The notes: generated from the sequence alone by a model not told the origin. A stretch of 64,000 nucleotides of DNA from CATQHS01 sp963422655 (GCA_963422655.1 OY730440.1:2728001-2792000); one strand, 5' to 3'; positions 36,116-45,712 are shown, counted from the first letter of the stretch. Numbers and translations are program-made.

Positions 36116-36578
36116 TCCGGTGTTGCGAGTCTCGGCGGCCACTCCTCTTTCGTGGGTAAGGTGCGCGACGACCAGCTCGGCCGGGTGTTCGCCGAGGATC
36201 TCCGGGCTGCGGGGGTGTAATTCGGCGGGGCCTGCGGCCTCAACTGGAGAGCCGACGGCGAGTACGAGGGCTACCACCTTGTCGGATCCGTTCTGTGCGC
36301 ACCGCCACCGTGACGAGTGGCTCGACCTGCTCACCGACAAAGTTGATCTGGTCTCCGCCAATGAGGAGGAGATTACTGCCCTGTTCGAAACGGACGACGT
36401 GGACGCCACAGCGCGCAAGGTCGGCGATCTGGTGCCGTTGGCTGCGGTTACCCGAGCCGAGCTGGGTTCGGTGATCGTGGCTGGCAAGCTCCCACATTGG
36501 CGCCCGACCCCGGGTAAGCCTGGCCGACCTAGTCACCCCCAACGAGAACCGCAATGGCTCAGGACGCGCCCCCAATGA
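36104..36578 (+). pseudogene. Remnant of a PfkB-family carbohydrate/adenosine kinase
   Basis: A plus-strand fragment reads SGVASLGGHSSFVGKVRDDQLGRVFAEDLRAAGV, the nucleoside/sugar-binding start of PfkB kinases. After a stop at 36220, a different frame resumes with SDPFCAHRHRDEWLDLL, VDLVSANEEEITALFETDD and LAAVTRAELGSVIV, the central part of the same family. The ATP-site DTVGAGD region is absent. Its 5' edge abuts the M1 aminopeptidase remnant at about 36110. Confidence 0.75.
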
Positions 36579-36628
36579 GAAGGGTCCACCTAGGACTCGG
36601 TTGGTGTAGGCCCGCGTACCGGGGGTGT

Positions 36629-39418
36629 CTATCGGCGGTATTTGATGCTGGCGTAGTTCGGGCCTGGTCCCCAGCCGCCAACCACGCCGCTCGCGCCGAC
36701 TGGTTTAACCCGGTAATAGTACTCGGTACCAGGTGTCATGCCAGCGGATCGATCCAGATACGAAACCGTCGCCGTTTCAGCGATCTCGGCGTAGGCTTGG
36801 CCTTGAACGGCTACCCGACGGTACACCTTGTATCGGGCAACGTCACCTGATGATTGCTCCCAAGATACTGCCACACCACCAGAAACAGCGGTTGCTTTGA
36901 GTCCGCCTACAGCGGGAGCCACAACCCGCGCGTAGTTTTTGCCGGTTCCCCAGCTGCCAACTGCTCCAGCAGCGTTGACCGCTTTCACTCGGTAATAATA
37001 CTCCGCGCCGGGAACCAAACCAGTCGACGGGTCAGAATACGAAGTCGTAGTTGATTCTCCGATCTTTGTGTAGAGCTGGCCTCGAATCGCTGCCCGGCGG
37101 TACACCTCATAACGGGTGACGTCACCTGCTGGTTTCGCCCAGGTTACGGTTATCGACGCCGAGTCTGAGCTAACCGAAGCTTGCAGGCCGGTCAGAGCGG
37201 GGAGCCTCACTGCTGCATAGTTCGATATGCTCCCCCAATGACCGACAACACCGTCATTATTTACGTTCTTGATGCGGTAGTAGTATTCCATGCCAGGAGT
37301 TAACCCAGCCACAGGATCATAATATTCGGCCCCACGGGTGGTGTTGATCCGCTCATATGGTTGCCCGGCCACAGCTGCTCGGCGGTACACTTCAAAGATA
37401 GGTGAATAGATGTTGGCGATGTCCCAGGATATGATGACTCCACGAAATAGTTCCCCATTGTGGTAAATCCCGTTGTGATGAGCAGTCGCTTGTGGCTTAG
37501 CAGTTGGCACTCGCACGGCTGCATAATCAGATGGAGAACCCCATGATCCTCGGAGAAAAAAACTAGCTAACGGTTTTACACGATATAGGTATTCCACCCC
37601 GAGAAGTTGATCCACGGTGATATAGTCAGTATAGTCACAACAAGAGACTACTCCAATGGATTTGTAGGAACTCGCTGGTACCACTGAACGCCGATAGATC
37701 TCAAAATAGACGATGTCATCTTTGGGGGCAGGCGGGGTGATCTTCCAGCTGACATTGATCCATCTATTATTTGAACTGATTACAGCACGAATATTTTCAA
37801 CAGTAAATACGCTGATTTCATAGTCATTACTAGGCTGGCTGATCAATGTATTGTTCACAGCTCGAACAATCCATTGATACCTGATTCCAGTCTTTAGGAA
37901 CCAATTTCTATCAAAATAATGTTGGTCATGGGTAGTGCCAATAATCTCGTATTTATCACCGGATCCACTTATTCGACGATAGATATTATATCCGATTGGT
38001 GCTTCATCTGGCGCCGTCCAAGTCAATTCGACCCCACCATCTATACCGGTTTTGAGGCGCCCTTCAAGGTTTTGAGGCGTGCCGGGCAGTCCAGGAGGTT
38101 CCGTCAAAACTCTGACGTTGAGATAGTTCTCTATCTCTTTAATCGCAGAAAAGACTATAGACTTGTTGGCTTCATTGCAGACCCCGCTCCTAGTTACTCC
38201 ATTTAAAATCCCGTAGGCGATGCCGTTAGCGTCATAGACTGGTCCACCGCTGTCACCCCAGCATCCGCTCAGATTTGATCCGTGTGCCTCAACGAATACG
38301 TTGTCACATGCGATCCCGTTTCTGTCTTCGTCCTGACATGCATCCTCCGCACCGGCGGTATACCATTCTGTTGGGCTTATGGTAATGTCTGTTATTTCAC
38401 CACATGAGACACCAGAATTCCTTCCGGTGTGGCAAACATAGATGCCCATCATGTCGGTTCTGTCTTGAGTGCCGGTTACCTCACACACAGAGTCCGCGTC
38501 GGTGCCGCAGACATAGTCATTGGTGAGCTGACGGGAGGAAGGAAACGGGATCCGGTTTAACTGGGCATCTGCCCTGGTTCCTTCACCTCCAACCACAATA
38601 GGCAACCACACCCCATGCATTGCCTGGTCGTCGTCGCAGTGGCCTGCGGTGAGGAGTCCGTAGGGTCCTCCGACCTGTTTGGCCGCGAACCCAGCCGTGC
38701 AACCCACATTGGGGTCTCCAGCCCGAAAGTTCGCTGTCTTGTTGAACCCTGAGGCGTCGGTTACTGTCACTTTTACACCTGTGTGTTCTTGCAGTTCGTC
38801 GCCAAGTACGGCTGCTTCGGCAGCGAAACCCTCAGTATCTGACTCCTGCTGGGGTGTGGCATCGCGGCGGAAACGACCAGACCCCGACCCAGGGTTGATG
38901 GCAATCTTGACGCTGTTGGCTGCCATATCAATACCTGTGTAGACCACCATCGCGGTGATCTTGGAGCTGACCTCGGGATCATCTACTACCAGCTTGGGGT
39001 TGATCCGATCCTGAGCAGCTTGTAGCTCTGCGTACGTGTGGGTGGCACCGGTGCGGATCTCCACGTCATCGTGCGCGGCTGCAACCCGCGCTGCTTCCAC
39101 GCCCGGGTCTTCGTCACCGGCTAGCCACACCCACGCCCCGAAATCTTCGCCATGATCAATCCCCCATCCAGCAACCCTGGAACCCTCCAGCGCTCGGATC
39201 GAACCCATGGCCTCCTGTAACGAGGCGATCCGTTTCAAACGCCGCCCAGCCTCACCAACGGTCACCGAATAATCACGCGCATACGACTCGGCCACGAAAT
39301 CCGCCAAACCCGAAGACTCAATCACCCCAACAGCAGCCGCCTCCTCCGAACCGTCCGAACCAGGCAGGGCCCCTCCTGACCCAGCCCACATCCCGACTGT
39401 CAGCAGCAAAGCAATCAT
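36629..39418 (-). CDS. Secreted S1-type serine protease with five FN3 modules (copy 1)
   Basis: 929 residues. A short hydrophobic signal (MIALLLTVGMWAGSGGALP) is followed by a streptogrisin-like pro-region (30-165) and a trypsin-like domain (about 200-440) with TAGHC (His), RADAQL (likely Asp) and GDSGGPVYD (Ser). Paired cysteines around CEVTG, YVCHTG and VSCGE suggest disulfides. Five fibronectin type III modules follow (about 445-928), each with a VYRR-type strand and an EYYYRVK-type strand. It is probably exported and cell-wall or substrate associated. It has no Shine-Dalgarno; see the promoter at 39425. The central FN3 modules are AT-richer and diverge between copies, while the ends are nearly identical to the other two. 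Confidence 0.88.
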   Translation of the reverse strand: MIALLLTVGMWAGSGGALPGSDGSEEAAAVGVIESSGLADFVAESYARDYSVTVGEAGRRLKRIASLQEAMGSIRALEGSRVAGWGIDHGEDFGAWVWLAGDEDPGVEAARVAAAHDDVEIRTGATHTYAELQAAQDRINPKLVVDDPEVSSKITAMVVYTGIDMAANSVKIAINPGSGSGRFRRDATPQQESDTEGFAAEAAVLGDELQEHTGVKVTVTDASGFNKTANFRAGDPNVGCTAGFAAKQVGGPYGLLTAGHCDDDQAMHGVWLPIVVGGEGTRADAQLNRIPFPSSRQLTNDYVCGTDADSVCEVTGTQDRTDMMGIYVCHTGRNSGVSCGEITDITISPTEWYTAGAEDACQDEDRNGIACDNVFVEAHGSNLSGCWGDSGGPVYDANGIAYGILNGVTRSGVCNEANKSIVFSAIKEIENYLNVRVLTEPPGLPGTPQNLEGRLKTGIDGGVELTWTAPDEAPIGYNIYRRISGSGDKYEIIGTTHDQHYFDRNWFLKTGIRYQWIVRAVNNTLISQPSNDYEISVFTVENIRAVISSNNRWINVSWKITPPAPKDDIVYFEIYRRSVVPASSYKSIGVVSCCDYTDYITVDQLLGVEYLYRVKPLASFFLRGSWGSPSDYAAVRVPTAKPQATAHHNGIYHNGELFRGVIISWDIANIYSPIFEVYRRAAVAGQPYERINTTRGAEYYDPVAGLTPGMEYYYRIKNVNNDGVVGHWGSISNYAAVRLPALTGLQASVSSDSASITVTWAKPAGDVTRYEVYRRAAIRGQLYTKIGESTTTSYSDPSTGLVPGAEYYYRVKAVNAAGAVGSWGTGKNYARVVAPAVGGLKATAVSGGVAVSWEQSSGDVARYKVYRRVAVQGQAYAEIAETATVSYLDRSAGMTPGTEYYYRVKPVGASGVVGGWGPGPNYASIKYRR

Positions 39419-39424
39419 GCGACA

Positions 39425-39464
39425 AAACTAGTACATCGGTGGGACGGGTTGGGGAATCAAGTAC
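39425..39464 (-). promoter_or_regulatory. Leaderless-type promoter, protease copy 1
   Basis: TAGTTT (39430-39425) lies 6 bases before the ATG at 39418, where a -10 box would sit if transcription began at the ATG. There is no Shine-Dalgarno. A conserved GTACTTGATTC lies upstream at 39464-39454. Confidence 0.45.
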
Positions 39465-39525
39465 GGCCTAAGCTCCGCACACGGTACGCCTGCTTCGCGG
39501 TCACCGGGGCAGGGGCCAGTGTCTG

Positions 39526-42399
39526 TTAGCGGTATCTGATGCTGGCGTAGTTCGGGCCTGGCCCCCAACCGCCAACCACACCGCTCGCGCCAACTGGTTT
39601 AACCCGGTAGTAGTACTCGGTGCCAGGTGTTAGGCCAGAAGATTGATCCATATATGAAACGGTTGTCGTGTCGGCGATCTTGGTGTAGGGCTGGCCTTGA
39701 ACGGCTACCCGGCGATACACCTGATAACGAGCAACGTCACCTGATGATTGCTCCCAAGAAACCGATACACCACCAGAAACAGCGGTTGCTTTGAGTCCGC
39801 CTACGGCGGGAGCCACAACCCCCGCATAGTTTTTGCCGGTCCCCCAGCTACCTACGGCACCAGCAGCGCTGACCGCTCTCACCCGATAATAATACTCCGC
39901 ACCAGGAATCAAACCAGTTGACGGGTCAGAATACGAAGGCGTACTTGATTCTCCGATCTTGGTATACGCCTGGCCTCGAATTGCGACCCGGCGATACACC
40001 TCATAACCATCAATGTCACCGGTTGGTTCCGACCAAGCGAACGACACAGACCCTGAGTCTGAGCTCACCGACGCTTGCAGGCCGGTCACGGCCGCAAGCC
40101 TCACAGCTGCATAGTTCGATCTGCCTCCCCAATGACCGACAACACCGTCGTTACCAACGATCTTGACGCGGTAGTAGTATTCCACGCCTGGGGTTAAACC
40201 AGCCTCAGGATCATAATATTCGGTCTCACTGACAGTAGCGATCCGCTCATATGGATGCCCAACCACGGCTGCCCGCCGATACACCTCATAGCTAGCTACG
40301 TCGGCTTTAGACTCATCCCACGATACTATGACTCCACTAAATGGTTTCCCATCAGCTATAGTCCCGAGATCAACAACCCGAGCCTTTGGCTCAGCAGATG
40401 GCACTCGCACAGCAACATAGTCGGAGCTAGATCCCAAAGAACCGACATCGTAATTCCAACTTATTGGTCTTATTCGATACAAGTATTCTGCCCCAGGGCG
40501 TAGCCCTGAAATCGGATCAAGATAGTCGCAGCAATCGCTTCGATCGATTTGTTTGTAGCCTTGCCCTGATCCCAATGCGCGTCGATATATCCGAAAGTGC
40601 CTGATGTTGCCATACTTGGAAGGCGAGGGGATTTTCCAACTGAGTCTTGCTCCACTTCGACGCCTTGAACCTTGCAGGCTAACTTCAGCACTCAGATCTT
40701 CAATTCCAATTGAAGCGACTTGGATCTCACGACTGGGCTGACTTTCAAGACTTGAGGTAGTAATCGCTCGCACCGTGTAGTCATATCTGAATCCTGCAGT
40801 CAACTCCGAACTAGGATCAAGATGCGATGTCTTCGTGGTAGTAGCAATAAGCTCATAATCTCGTTCGGATCCACTGAACCGACGATAGACGCGATATGCA
40901 AGCACCTCTCCGGCCGGCGCGGTCCAAGTCAATTCTATTCCAGCCTTAGAATTTGTCCTGAGCTGGCCTTGAAAATTTTGAGGTACACCAGGCCTCTGAG
41001 GTTGACTTGTCAAGACTTTGACATCAAGAAAGGCCTCGACTTCCTCAATCGCCGAAAAAACTATTTTCGCACCCTCAAGATAGCAGTCTCCAGCGCTATT
41101 AGCTGCGGTTAGGATCCCGTAGGCTAAGCCGTCAGCATCATAGTGTGGTCCGCCGCTGTCGCCATTACATGCTCTTGAGCTCGGGCCATGAACTTCAACG
41201 AATACGTTCTCGCAAGTGGTCGGCTGGCCATCTTCTGCCTGACATAGACCTTCACTGTATTTGGTAAACCAAAGGCACCATTTGTATAGCCGTCCTTCTT
41301 CACACTTGTTGGTATCAGGTCTGGACCAGTCTGTTAGGCTTATGGTAATATCGGTCACTGTACCACATGAGACACCAGACACCGCGCCGGTGTGGCAGAC
41401 ATAGGCACCCATCATATCGGTTCGCTTTTGAGTACCAGTTACCTCACATACGGAGTCTGCTTTGGCTCCACAGATGTAGTCATTGGATAGCTGATGGGAG
41501 GCATTCAATGGGAGTCGGTGGAACTGTGCATCTGCCCTTGTTCCTTTATGTCCAACCACGAAAGGAAGCTCCTCGCCATGCATTTCCTGGTCGTCAATGC
41601 AGTGGCCTGCGGTTAGGAGTCCGTAGGGACCCCCGACCTGTTTGGCCGCGAAAGCAGCTGTGCATGAGGTCATGTTTTGTCCAGCCCGATAGTTCGCAGT
41701 CGTGTCAAACCCTGAGGCGTCGACCACCGTCACTCCTACACCCGTGTGTTCTTTTATTGCTTCGCCAAGAACAGCTGCTTCGGCATCGAAACCCTCAGTA
41801 TCTGACTCTTGCTGGGGTGTGGCGTCTCGGCGGGAACGACCAGACCCCGACCCAGGATCAATGGCAATCTTGACACTGTTGGCTGCCATATCAATACCCG
41901 TGTAAACCACCATCGCGGCGATCTTGACGCTGACCTCGGGGACATCTGCTACCAGTTCGGGATCAATCCGGTCCTGGGCGGCTAGTAGTTCTTCGTACGT
42001 GTGGGTGGCACCGGTGCGGATCTCCACATCATCATGGGCGGCCGCAAGTCTCGCTGCTTCTACGCCGGGGCCTGTGTCACCGGCCAGCCACACCCACGCC
42101 CCGAAATCCTCGCCATGATCTATCCCCCAACCAGCAACCCTTGAACCCTCCAGCGCTCGGATCGAGCCCATAGCCTCCTGCAACAAGGTGATCCGGTTCA
42201 AACGCCGCCCAGCCTCACCAACGGTCACCGAGTAATCCCTCGCATACGACTCCGCCACGAAATCCGCAGGCTCCACCACCCAAGCAGCCGCCTCCTCTTC
42301 CGAACCATCGGAAACGGCTAGCGAACCGTCCGAACCAGGCAGGGCCTCTCCTGACCCAGCCCACAGCCACACTCCGACCATCAGCAGCAAAGCAACCAT
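39526..42399 (-). CDS. Secreted S1-type serine protease with five FN3 modules (copy 2)
   Basis: 957 residues, paralogous along its length to the flanking copies. Signal segment MVALLLMVGVWLWAGSGEALP, pro-region, then a protease domain with TAGHC, RADAQF and GDSGGPHYD. Relative to copies 1 and 3 it carries an insertion of about 15-20 residues before CENVFVEVHG (the CEEGRLYKWCLWFTKYSEG region). This adds two cysteines and tryptophans near the substrate pocket and may change specificity. Five FN3 modules follow; the last three are nearly identical to those of the other copies. The start lacks a ribosome site. All three genes lie in the same orientation with 107-140 bases between them. Confidence 0.88.
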   Translation of the reverse strand: MVALLLMVGVWLWAGSGEALPGSDGSLAVSDGSEEEAAAWVVEPADFVAESYARDYSVTVGEAGRRLNRITLLQEAMGSIRALEGSRVAGWGIDHGEDFGAWVWLAGDTGPGVEAARLAAAHDDVEIRTGATHTYEELLAAQDRIDPELVADVPEVSVKIAAMVVYTGIDMAANSVKIAIDPGSGSGRSRRDATPQQESDTEGFDAEAAVLGEAIKEHTGVGVTVVDASGFDTTANYRAGQNMTSCTAAFAAKQVGGPYGLLTAGHCIDDQEMHGEELPFVVGHKGTRADAQFHRLPLNASHQLSNDYICGAKADSVCEVTGTQKRTDMMGAYVCHTGAVSGVSCGTVTDITISLTDWSRPDTNKCEEGRLYKWCLWFTKYSEGLCQAEDGQPTTCENVFVEVHGPSSRACNGDSGGPHYDADGLAYGILTAANSAGDCYLEGAKIVFSAIEEVEAFLDVKVLTSQPQRPGVPQNFQGQLRTNSKAGIELTWTAPAGEVLAYRVYRRFSGSERDYELIATTTKTSHLDPSSELTAGFRYDYTVRAITTSSLESQPSREIQVASIGIEDLSAEVSLQGSRRRSGARLSWKIPSPSKYGNIRHFRIYRRALGSGQGYKQIDRSDCCDYLDPISGLRPGAEYLYRIRPISWNYDVGSLGSSSDYVAVRVPSAEPKARVVDLGTIADGKPFSGVIVSWDESKADVASYEVYRRAAVVGHPYERIATVSETEYYDPEAGLTPGVEYYYRVKIVGNDGVVGHWGGRSNYAAVRLAAVTGLQASVSSDSGSVSFAWSEPTGDIDGYEVYRRVAIRGQAYTKIGESSTPSYSDPSTGLIPGAEYYYRVRAVSAAGAVGSWGTGKNYAGVVAPAVGGLKATAVSGGVSVSWEQSSGDVARYQVYRRVAVQGQPYTKIADTTTVSYMDQSSGLTPGTEYYYRVKPVGASGVVGGWGPGPNYASIRYR

Positions 42400-42405
42400 G
42401 CGACA

Positions 42406-42438
42406 AGACTAGCACGTACCGGGTTGGGAATCAAGTAC
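42406..42438 (-). promoter_or_regulatory. Leaderless-type promoter, protease copy 2
   Basis: TTGATT (42434-42429), a 17-base spacer and TAGTCT (42411-42406), 6 bases before the ATG. The TTGATT is part of the conserved GTACTTGATTC (42438-42428). This copy has ideal -35/-10 spacing. Confidence 0.5.
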
Positions 42439-42494
42439 GGCCTAAGCTCCGCGCACGGGTACGTCTGCTTTGAGATCACCGGGGCAGGGCCCAG

Positions 42495-42554
42495 TGTCAT
42501 CAGCGGTATTTGATTGTCATCAGCGGTATTTGATTGTCATCAGCGATATTTGAT
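42495..42554. repeat. Three tandem 20-bp copies of a protease gene 3' end
   Basis: TGTCATCAGCGGTATTTGAT occurs three times head to tail (42495, 42515, 42535; the last copy has one change). The third copy contains the stop and last codons (IKYR) of protease copy 3, so the other two are duplicates of that terminus lying downstream of the gene. Confidence 0.9.
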
Positions 42555-45374
42555 GCTGGCGTAGTTCGGGCCTGGCCCCCAACCGCCAACCACACCGCTC
42601 GCGCCAACTGGTTTAACCCGGTAGTAGTACTCGGTACCCGAAACCAGGCCAGCAGATCGATCTAGATACGGAGCTGCGGTCGTTTCAGCGATTTCGGCGT
42701 AGGGCTGGCCTTGAACGGCCACCCGGCGGTACACCTTGTATCGAGCGACATCACCGGTTGATTGCTCCCAAGTGACTAACACACCACCAGAAACAGCGGT
42801 TGCTTCGAGGCCGCCTACGGCGGGAGCCACAACCCGCGCGTAGTTCTTGCCGGTTCCCCAGCTACCTACCGCTCCAGCAGCGCTGACTGCTTTCACTCGG
42901 TAATAGTACTCCGCGCCGGGTATCAGACCAGTTGACGCATCAGAATACGAAGCCGTAGTTGATTCACCGATCTTGGTGTAGAGCTGGCCTCGAATTGCTA
43001 CCCGGCGATACACCTCATAACCGGCGACATCACCTGCTGGTTTCGCCCAAGTGAACTTAACCGACGTTGAGTCCTGGCTAACCGATGCTTGCAAGCCGGT
43101 CAGGGCGGGAAGCCTAACTGCAGCATAGTTCGATCTGCTTCCCCAGTGACCGACAACACCAGTGCTACTAACAGTCTTGATACGGTAGTAGTACTCCATG
43201 CCAGGAGTTAACCCAGCCTCAGGATCATAATATTCGGTCTCACTGATAATAGCGATCCGCTCATATAGATGCCCGGCCACAGCTGCCCGCCGATACACCT
43301 CATAGCTAGCTACGTCGGCCTTGACCTCATTCCACGATACTACGACTCCACGAAATAGTTTCCCATTGAGCATAGTCCCGGGGTCAGCAACCCGAGCCAT
43401 TGGCTTAGCAGATGGCACCCGTGCAACAGCATAGTCGGAGCTGGATCCCCACAAACCGATATCGTAACTCCAACTTATTGGTCTTATTCGATACAAGTAT
43501 TCTGCCCCGGGGCGTAGCCTAGAAATCGGGTCAAGATATTCACAACAATTAGCCCATCCCACCCTTTCGTAGCCTTGCCCAGATCCCACTTCGCGTCGAT
43601 ATATCCGAAAAAATTTCACATGGGTATAGTTGAAGGGTGGGATCAATTTCCAGTCTAGTTGGACGCCTCTGTCGGACAAGGGTGCTTCCAAATTAGTCTT
43701 GGCCCGTAGATCTTTGGTAGCCCGTATGTTGATATGAAAGTCACTGCTAGGTTCGCTCAGATGATTTGCATTATTTGCCCGCACAATATATTGATACTTG
43801 AGGCCTGCTACTATCAACTTATGAGGCATTCCATCAGGATAAGTACTGTCCACAACTGGATCAAGGTAGGTTGGTTGCAGGGCAGAGCCAATGTGCTCAT
43901 ATTCACTACCTGATCCACTTACGCGCCTGTAAACGCTATATCCGGCTGCATCGTCAACCGGATTCCAAGTTAACTTCAAGTTTGTTCGGTAGCCGCTCTC
44001 TGGATTGTGCACCAAGGAGCCTGTAAGGTTCTGAGGCGCGGCGCCCGGTGCTGTAACGGGTTCAGTCAAAACCTTGACGTTGAGATAGCTTTCGATCTCC
44101 TTAACAACAGAAAAGATCATGTAGAGATTCTTTTGACCGCAGGATCCGCTTCCTGCTGTGATAATCCCGTAGGCGATACCGTTAGTGTCATAGACTGGTC
44201 CGCCGCTGTCACCTATGCATATCTCCATATTCGGTCCATGAGCCTTAACGAATACTCTTTCACATACCACCCTGTTTCCGTCTTTATCCTGACATGCACT
44301 CGATCCATCGGCATACCATAATGTTGGGCGTATGGTGAAGTCAGTTACTTCACCACACGAGACACCAGAATTCTTTCCGGTGTGACAAACATAGTCACCC
44401 ATCATGTCGGTTCTGTCTTGGGTGCCAGTTACCTCACATACAGAGTCCGCCTTGGCACCGCAGACATAGTCATTGGTCAGCTGACGGGAGGAACCAAGCG
44501 GGATCTGATGGAGCTGTGCATCCGCTCTGGGTCCTTTACCTCCGACCACAAAAGGAAGTATTTGGCCATGCATTACATGGAGATTGGGACAGTGGCCTGC
44601 GGTGAGTAGTCCGTAGGGACCTCCAACCTGTTTGGCCGCGAACCCGGCCGTGCATGGGGTCATCGCGTCTCCAGCCCTGAAGTTCGCTGTCTTGGCGAAC
44701 CCGGAGGCGTCGGTCACTGTTACTCCTATACCCGTGTGTTTCTGCAGTGCTTCGCGAAGAAGGGCTGCTTCAGCAGCGAAACCTTCAGTATCTGATTTCT
44801 GGGGTGTGACGTCGCGACGGGAACGACCTGACCCCGAATCGAGGTCAATGCCGATCTTGACACTGTTGGCTGCCATGTCGATACCCGTGTGAACCACCAT
44901 CGCCGCGATCTTGGAGCTGGTCTCGGGGTCATCTGTGATCAGCGTGGGATCAATCCGGTCCTGGGCGGCTAGAAGCTCTTCATACGTATGGGTGGCGCCG
45001 GTGCGGATCTCCACGTCAACGTGCGCGGCCGCAACCCGCGCTGCCTCCACGCCCGGTTGTTCGTCACCGGCTAGCCACACCCACGCCCCGAAATCCTCGC
45101 CATGATCAATCCCCCAGCCAGCAACCCTAGAACCCTCAAATGCTCGGATCGAACCCATCACCTCCTGCAACAAATCGATCCGGCTCAAACGCCGCCCAGC
45201 CTCACCAACCGAAACCGAATAATCACGCGCATAAGACTCCAACACAAAATCCGCTGAACCCGCAGACTCCACCACCCCGACGCTGGACACCTCCCCCGCA
45301 CCATCCGGAACAGCCAGGGCATCCCCCGACGCGGACCATAGCCACATCCCAACCGTCAACAGCCAAGCAATCAT
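42540..45374 (-). CDS. Secreted S1-type serine protease with five FN3 modules (copy 3)
   Basis: 944 residues with the same plan as copies 1 and 2: signal MIAWLLTVGMWLWSASGDALA, pro-region with YARDYSVSVGEAGRRL and VAGWGIDHGEDFGAWVWLAG, and a protease domain with TAGHC, RADAQL and GDSGGPVYD. Five FN3 modules end in GGWGPGPNYASIKYR. The first FN3 module is longer than in the other copies and AT-richer. It is the most upstream gene in the direction of transcription, and its promoter region also holds TAATCT next to the ATG. The substrate is unknown; FN3-bearing proteases commonly degrade polymer- or host-associated proteins. Confidence 0.88.
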   Translation of the reverse strand: MIAWLLTVGMWLWSASGDALAVPDGAGEVSSVGVVESAGSADFVLESYARDYSVSVGEAGRRLSRIDLLQEVMGSIRAFEGSRVAGWGIDHGEDFGAWVWLAGDEQPGVEAARVAAAHVDVEIRTGATHTYEELLAAQDRIDPTLITDDPETSSKIAAMVVHTGIDMAANSVKIGIDLDSGSGRSRRDVTPQKSDTEGFAAEAALLREALQKHTGIGVTVTDASGFAKTANFRAGDAMTPCTAGFAAKQVGGPYGLLTAGHCPNLHVMHGQILPFVVGGKGPRADAQLHQIPLGSSRQLTNDYVCGAKADSVCEVTGTQDRTDMMGDYVCHTGKNSGVSCGEVTDFTIRPTLWYADGSSACQDKDGNRVVCERVFVKAHGPNMEICIGDSGGPVYDTNGIAYGIITAGSGSCGQKNLYMIFSVVKEIESYLNVKVLTEPVTAPGAAPQNLTGSLVHNPESGYRTNLKLTWNPVDDAAGYSVYRRVSGSGSEYEHIGSALQPTYLDPVVDSTYPDGMPHKLIVAGLKYQYIVRANNANHLSEPSSDFHINIRATKDLRAKTNLEAPLSDRGVQLDWKLIPPFNYTHVKFFRIYRREVGSGQGYERVGWANCCEYLDPISRLRPGAEYLYRIRPISWSYDIGLWGSSSDYAVARVPSAKPMARVADPGTMLNGKLFRGVVVSWNEVKADVASYEVYRRAAVAGHLYERIAIISETEYYDPEAGLTPGMEYYYRIKTVSSTGVVGHWGSRSNYAAVRLPALTGLQASVSQDSTSVKFTWAKPAGDVAGYEVYRRVAIRGQLYTKIGESTTASYSDASTGLIPGAEYYYRVKAVSAAGAVGSWGTGKNYARVVAPAVGGLEATAVSGGVLVTWEQSTGDVARYKVYRRVAVQGQPYAEIAETTAAPYLDRSAGLVSGTEYYYRVKPVGASGVVGGWGPGPNYASIKYR

Positions 45375-45380
45375 GCAACA

Positions 45381-45418
45381 AGATTAGTTCGTCGGTTGGT
45401 CGGTCGTGAATCAAGTAC
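45381..45418 (-). promoter_or_regulatory. Leaderless-type promoter, protease copy 3
   Basis: TAATCT (45386-45381) lies 6 bases before the ATG at 45374, with the conserved GTACTTGATTC at 45418-45408. The distance between the two elements is 22 bases, against 17 and 24 in the other copies, so GTACTTGATTC may be a regulator site rather than a -35 box. Confidence 0.45.
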
Positions 45419-45712
45419 ACTCAGTGCGTTCACCGTGCGTCATGTCGGCGCAACCTGGCTGAAGGTTGGGATCGTGATCGGGGCCAGGACCGGGGCGACT
45501 GGAACCCAGTTGCTCGACGGGCTGGTCTGCCCCTGATTGTTCGTGGGCGACGACTTCGCCCAGACCGACGTGCCGGTGTCAGACCGACGGTCGGAGGCTA
45601 GACTGCTGAGTGAGGCCAGCGACCGGTTCGGCCCTAAAGAGATCCACCCCCATATATCCTCATACGAACTGTTCGTGCCCGGCGTACCAGGTCCAGCAAA
45701 GGGGAAGGCGAG
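45419..45712. other. Gap upstream of the E1 operon
   Basis: Besides the protease promoter, I see no secure gene here. A minus-strand frame from ATG 45727 to 45440 (95 codons, starting MRFDQLAFPFAGPG, Ser/Pro-rich) has no ribosome site and no recognisable family. The operon promoter should lie here but I cannot place it. Confidence 0.4.
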
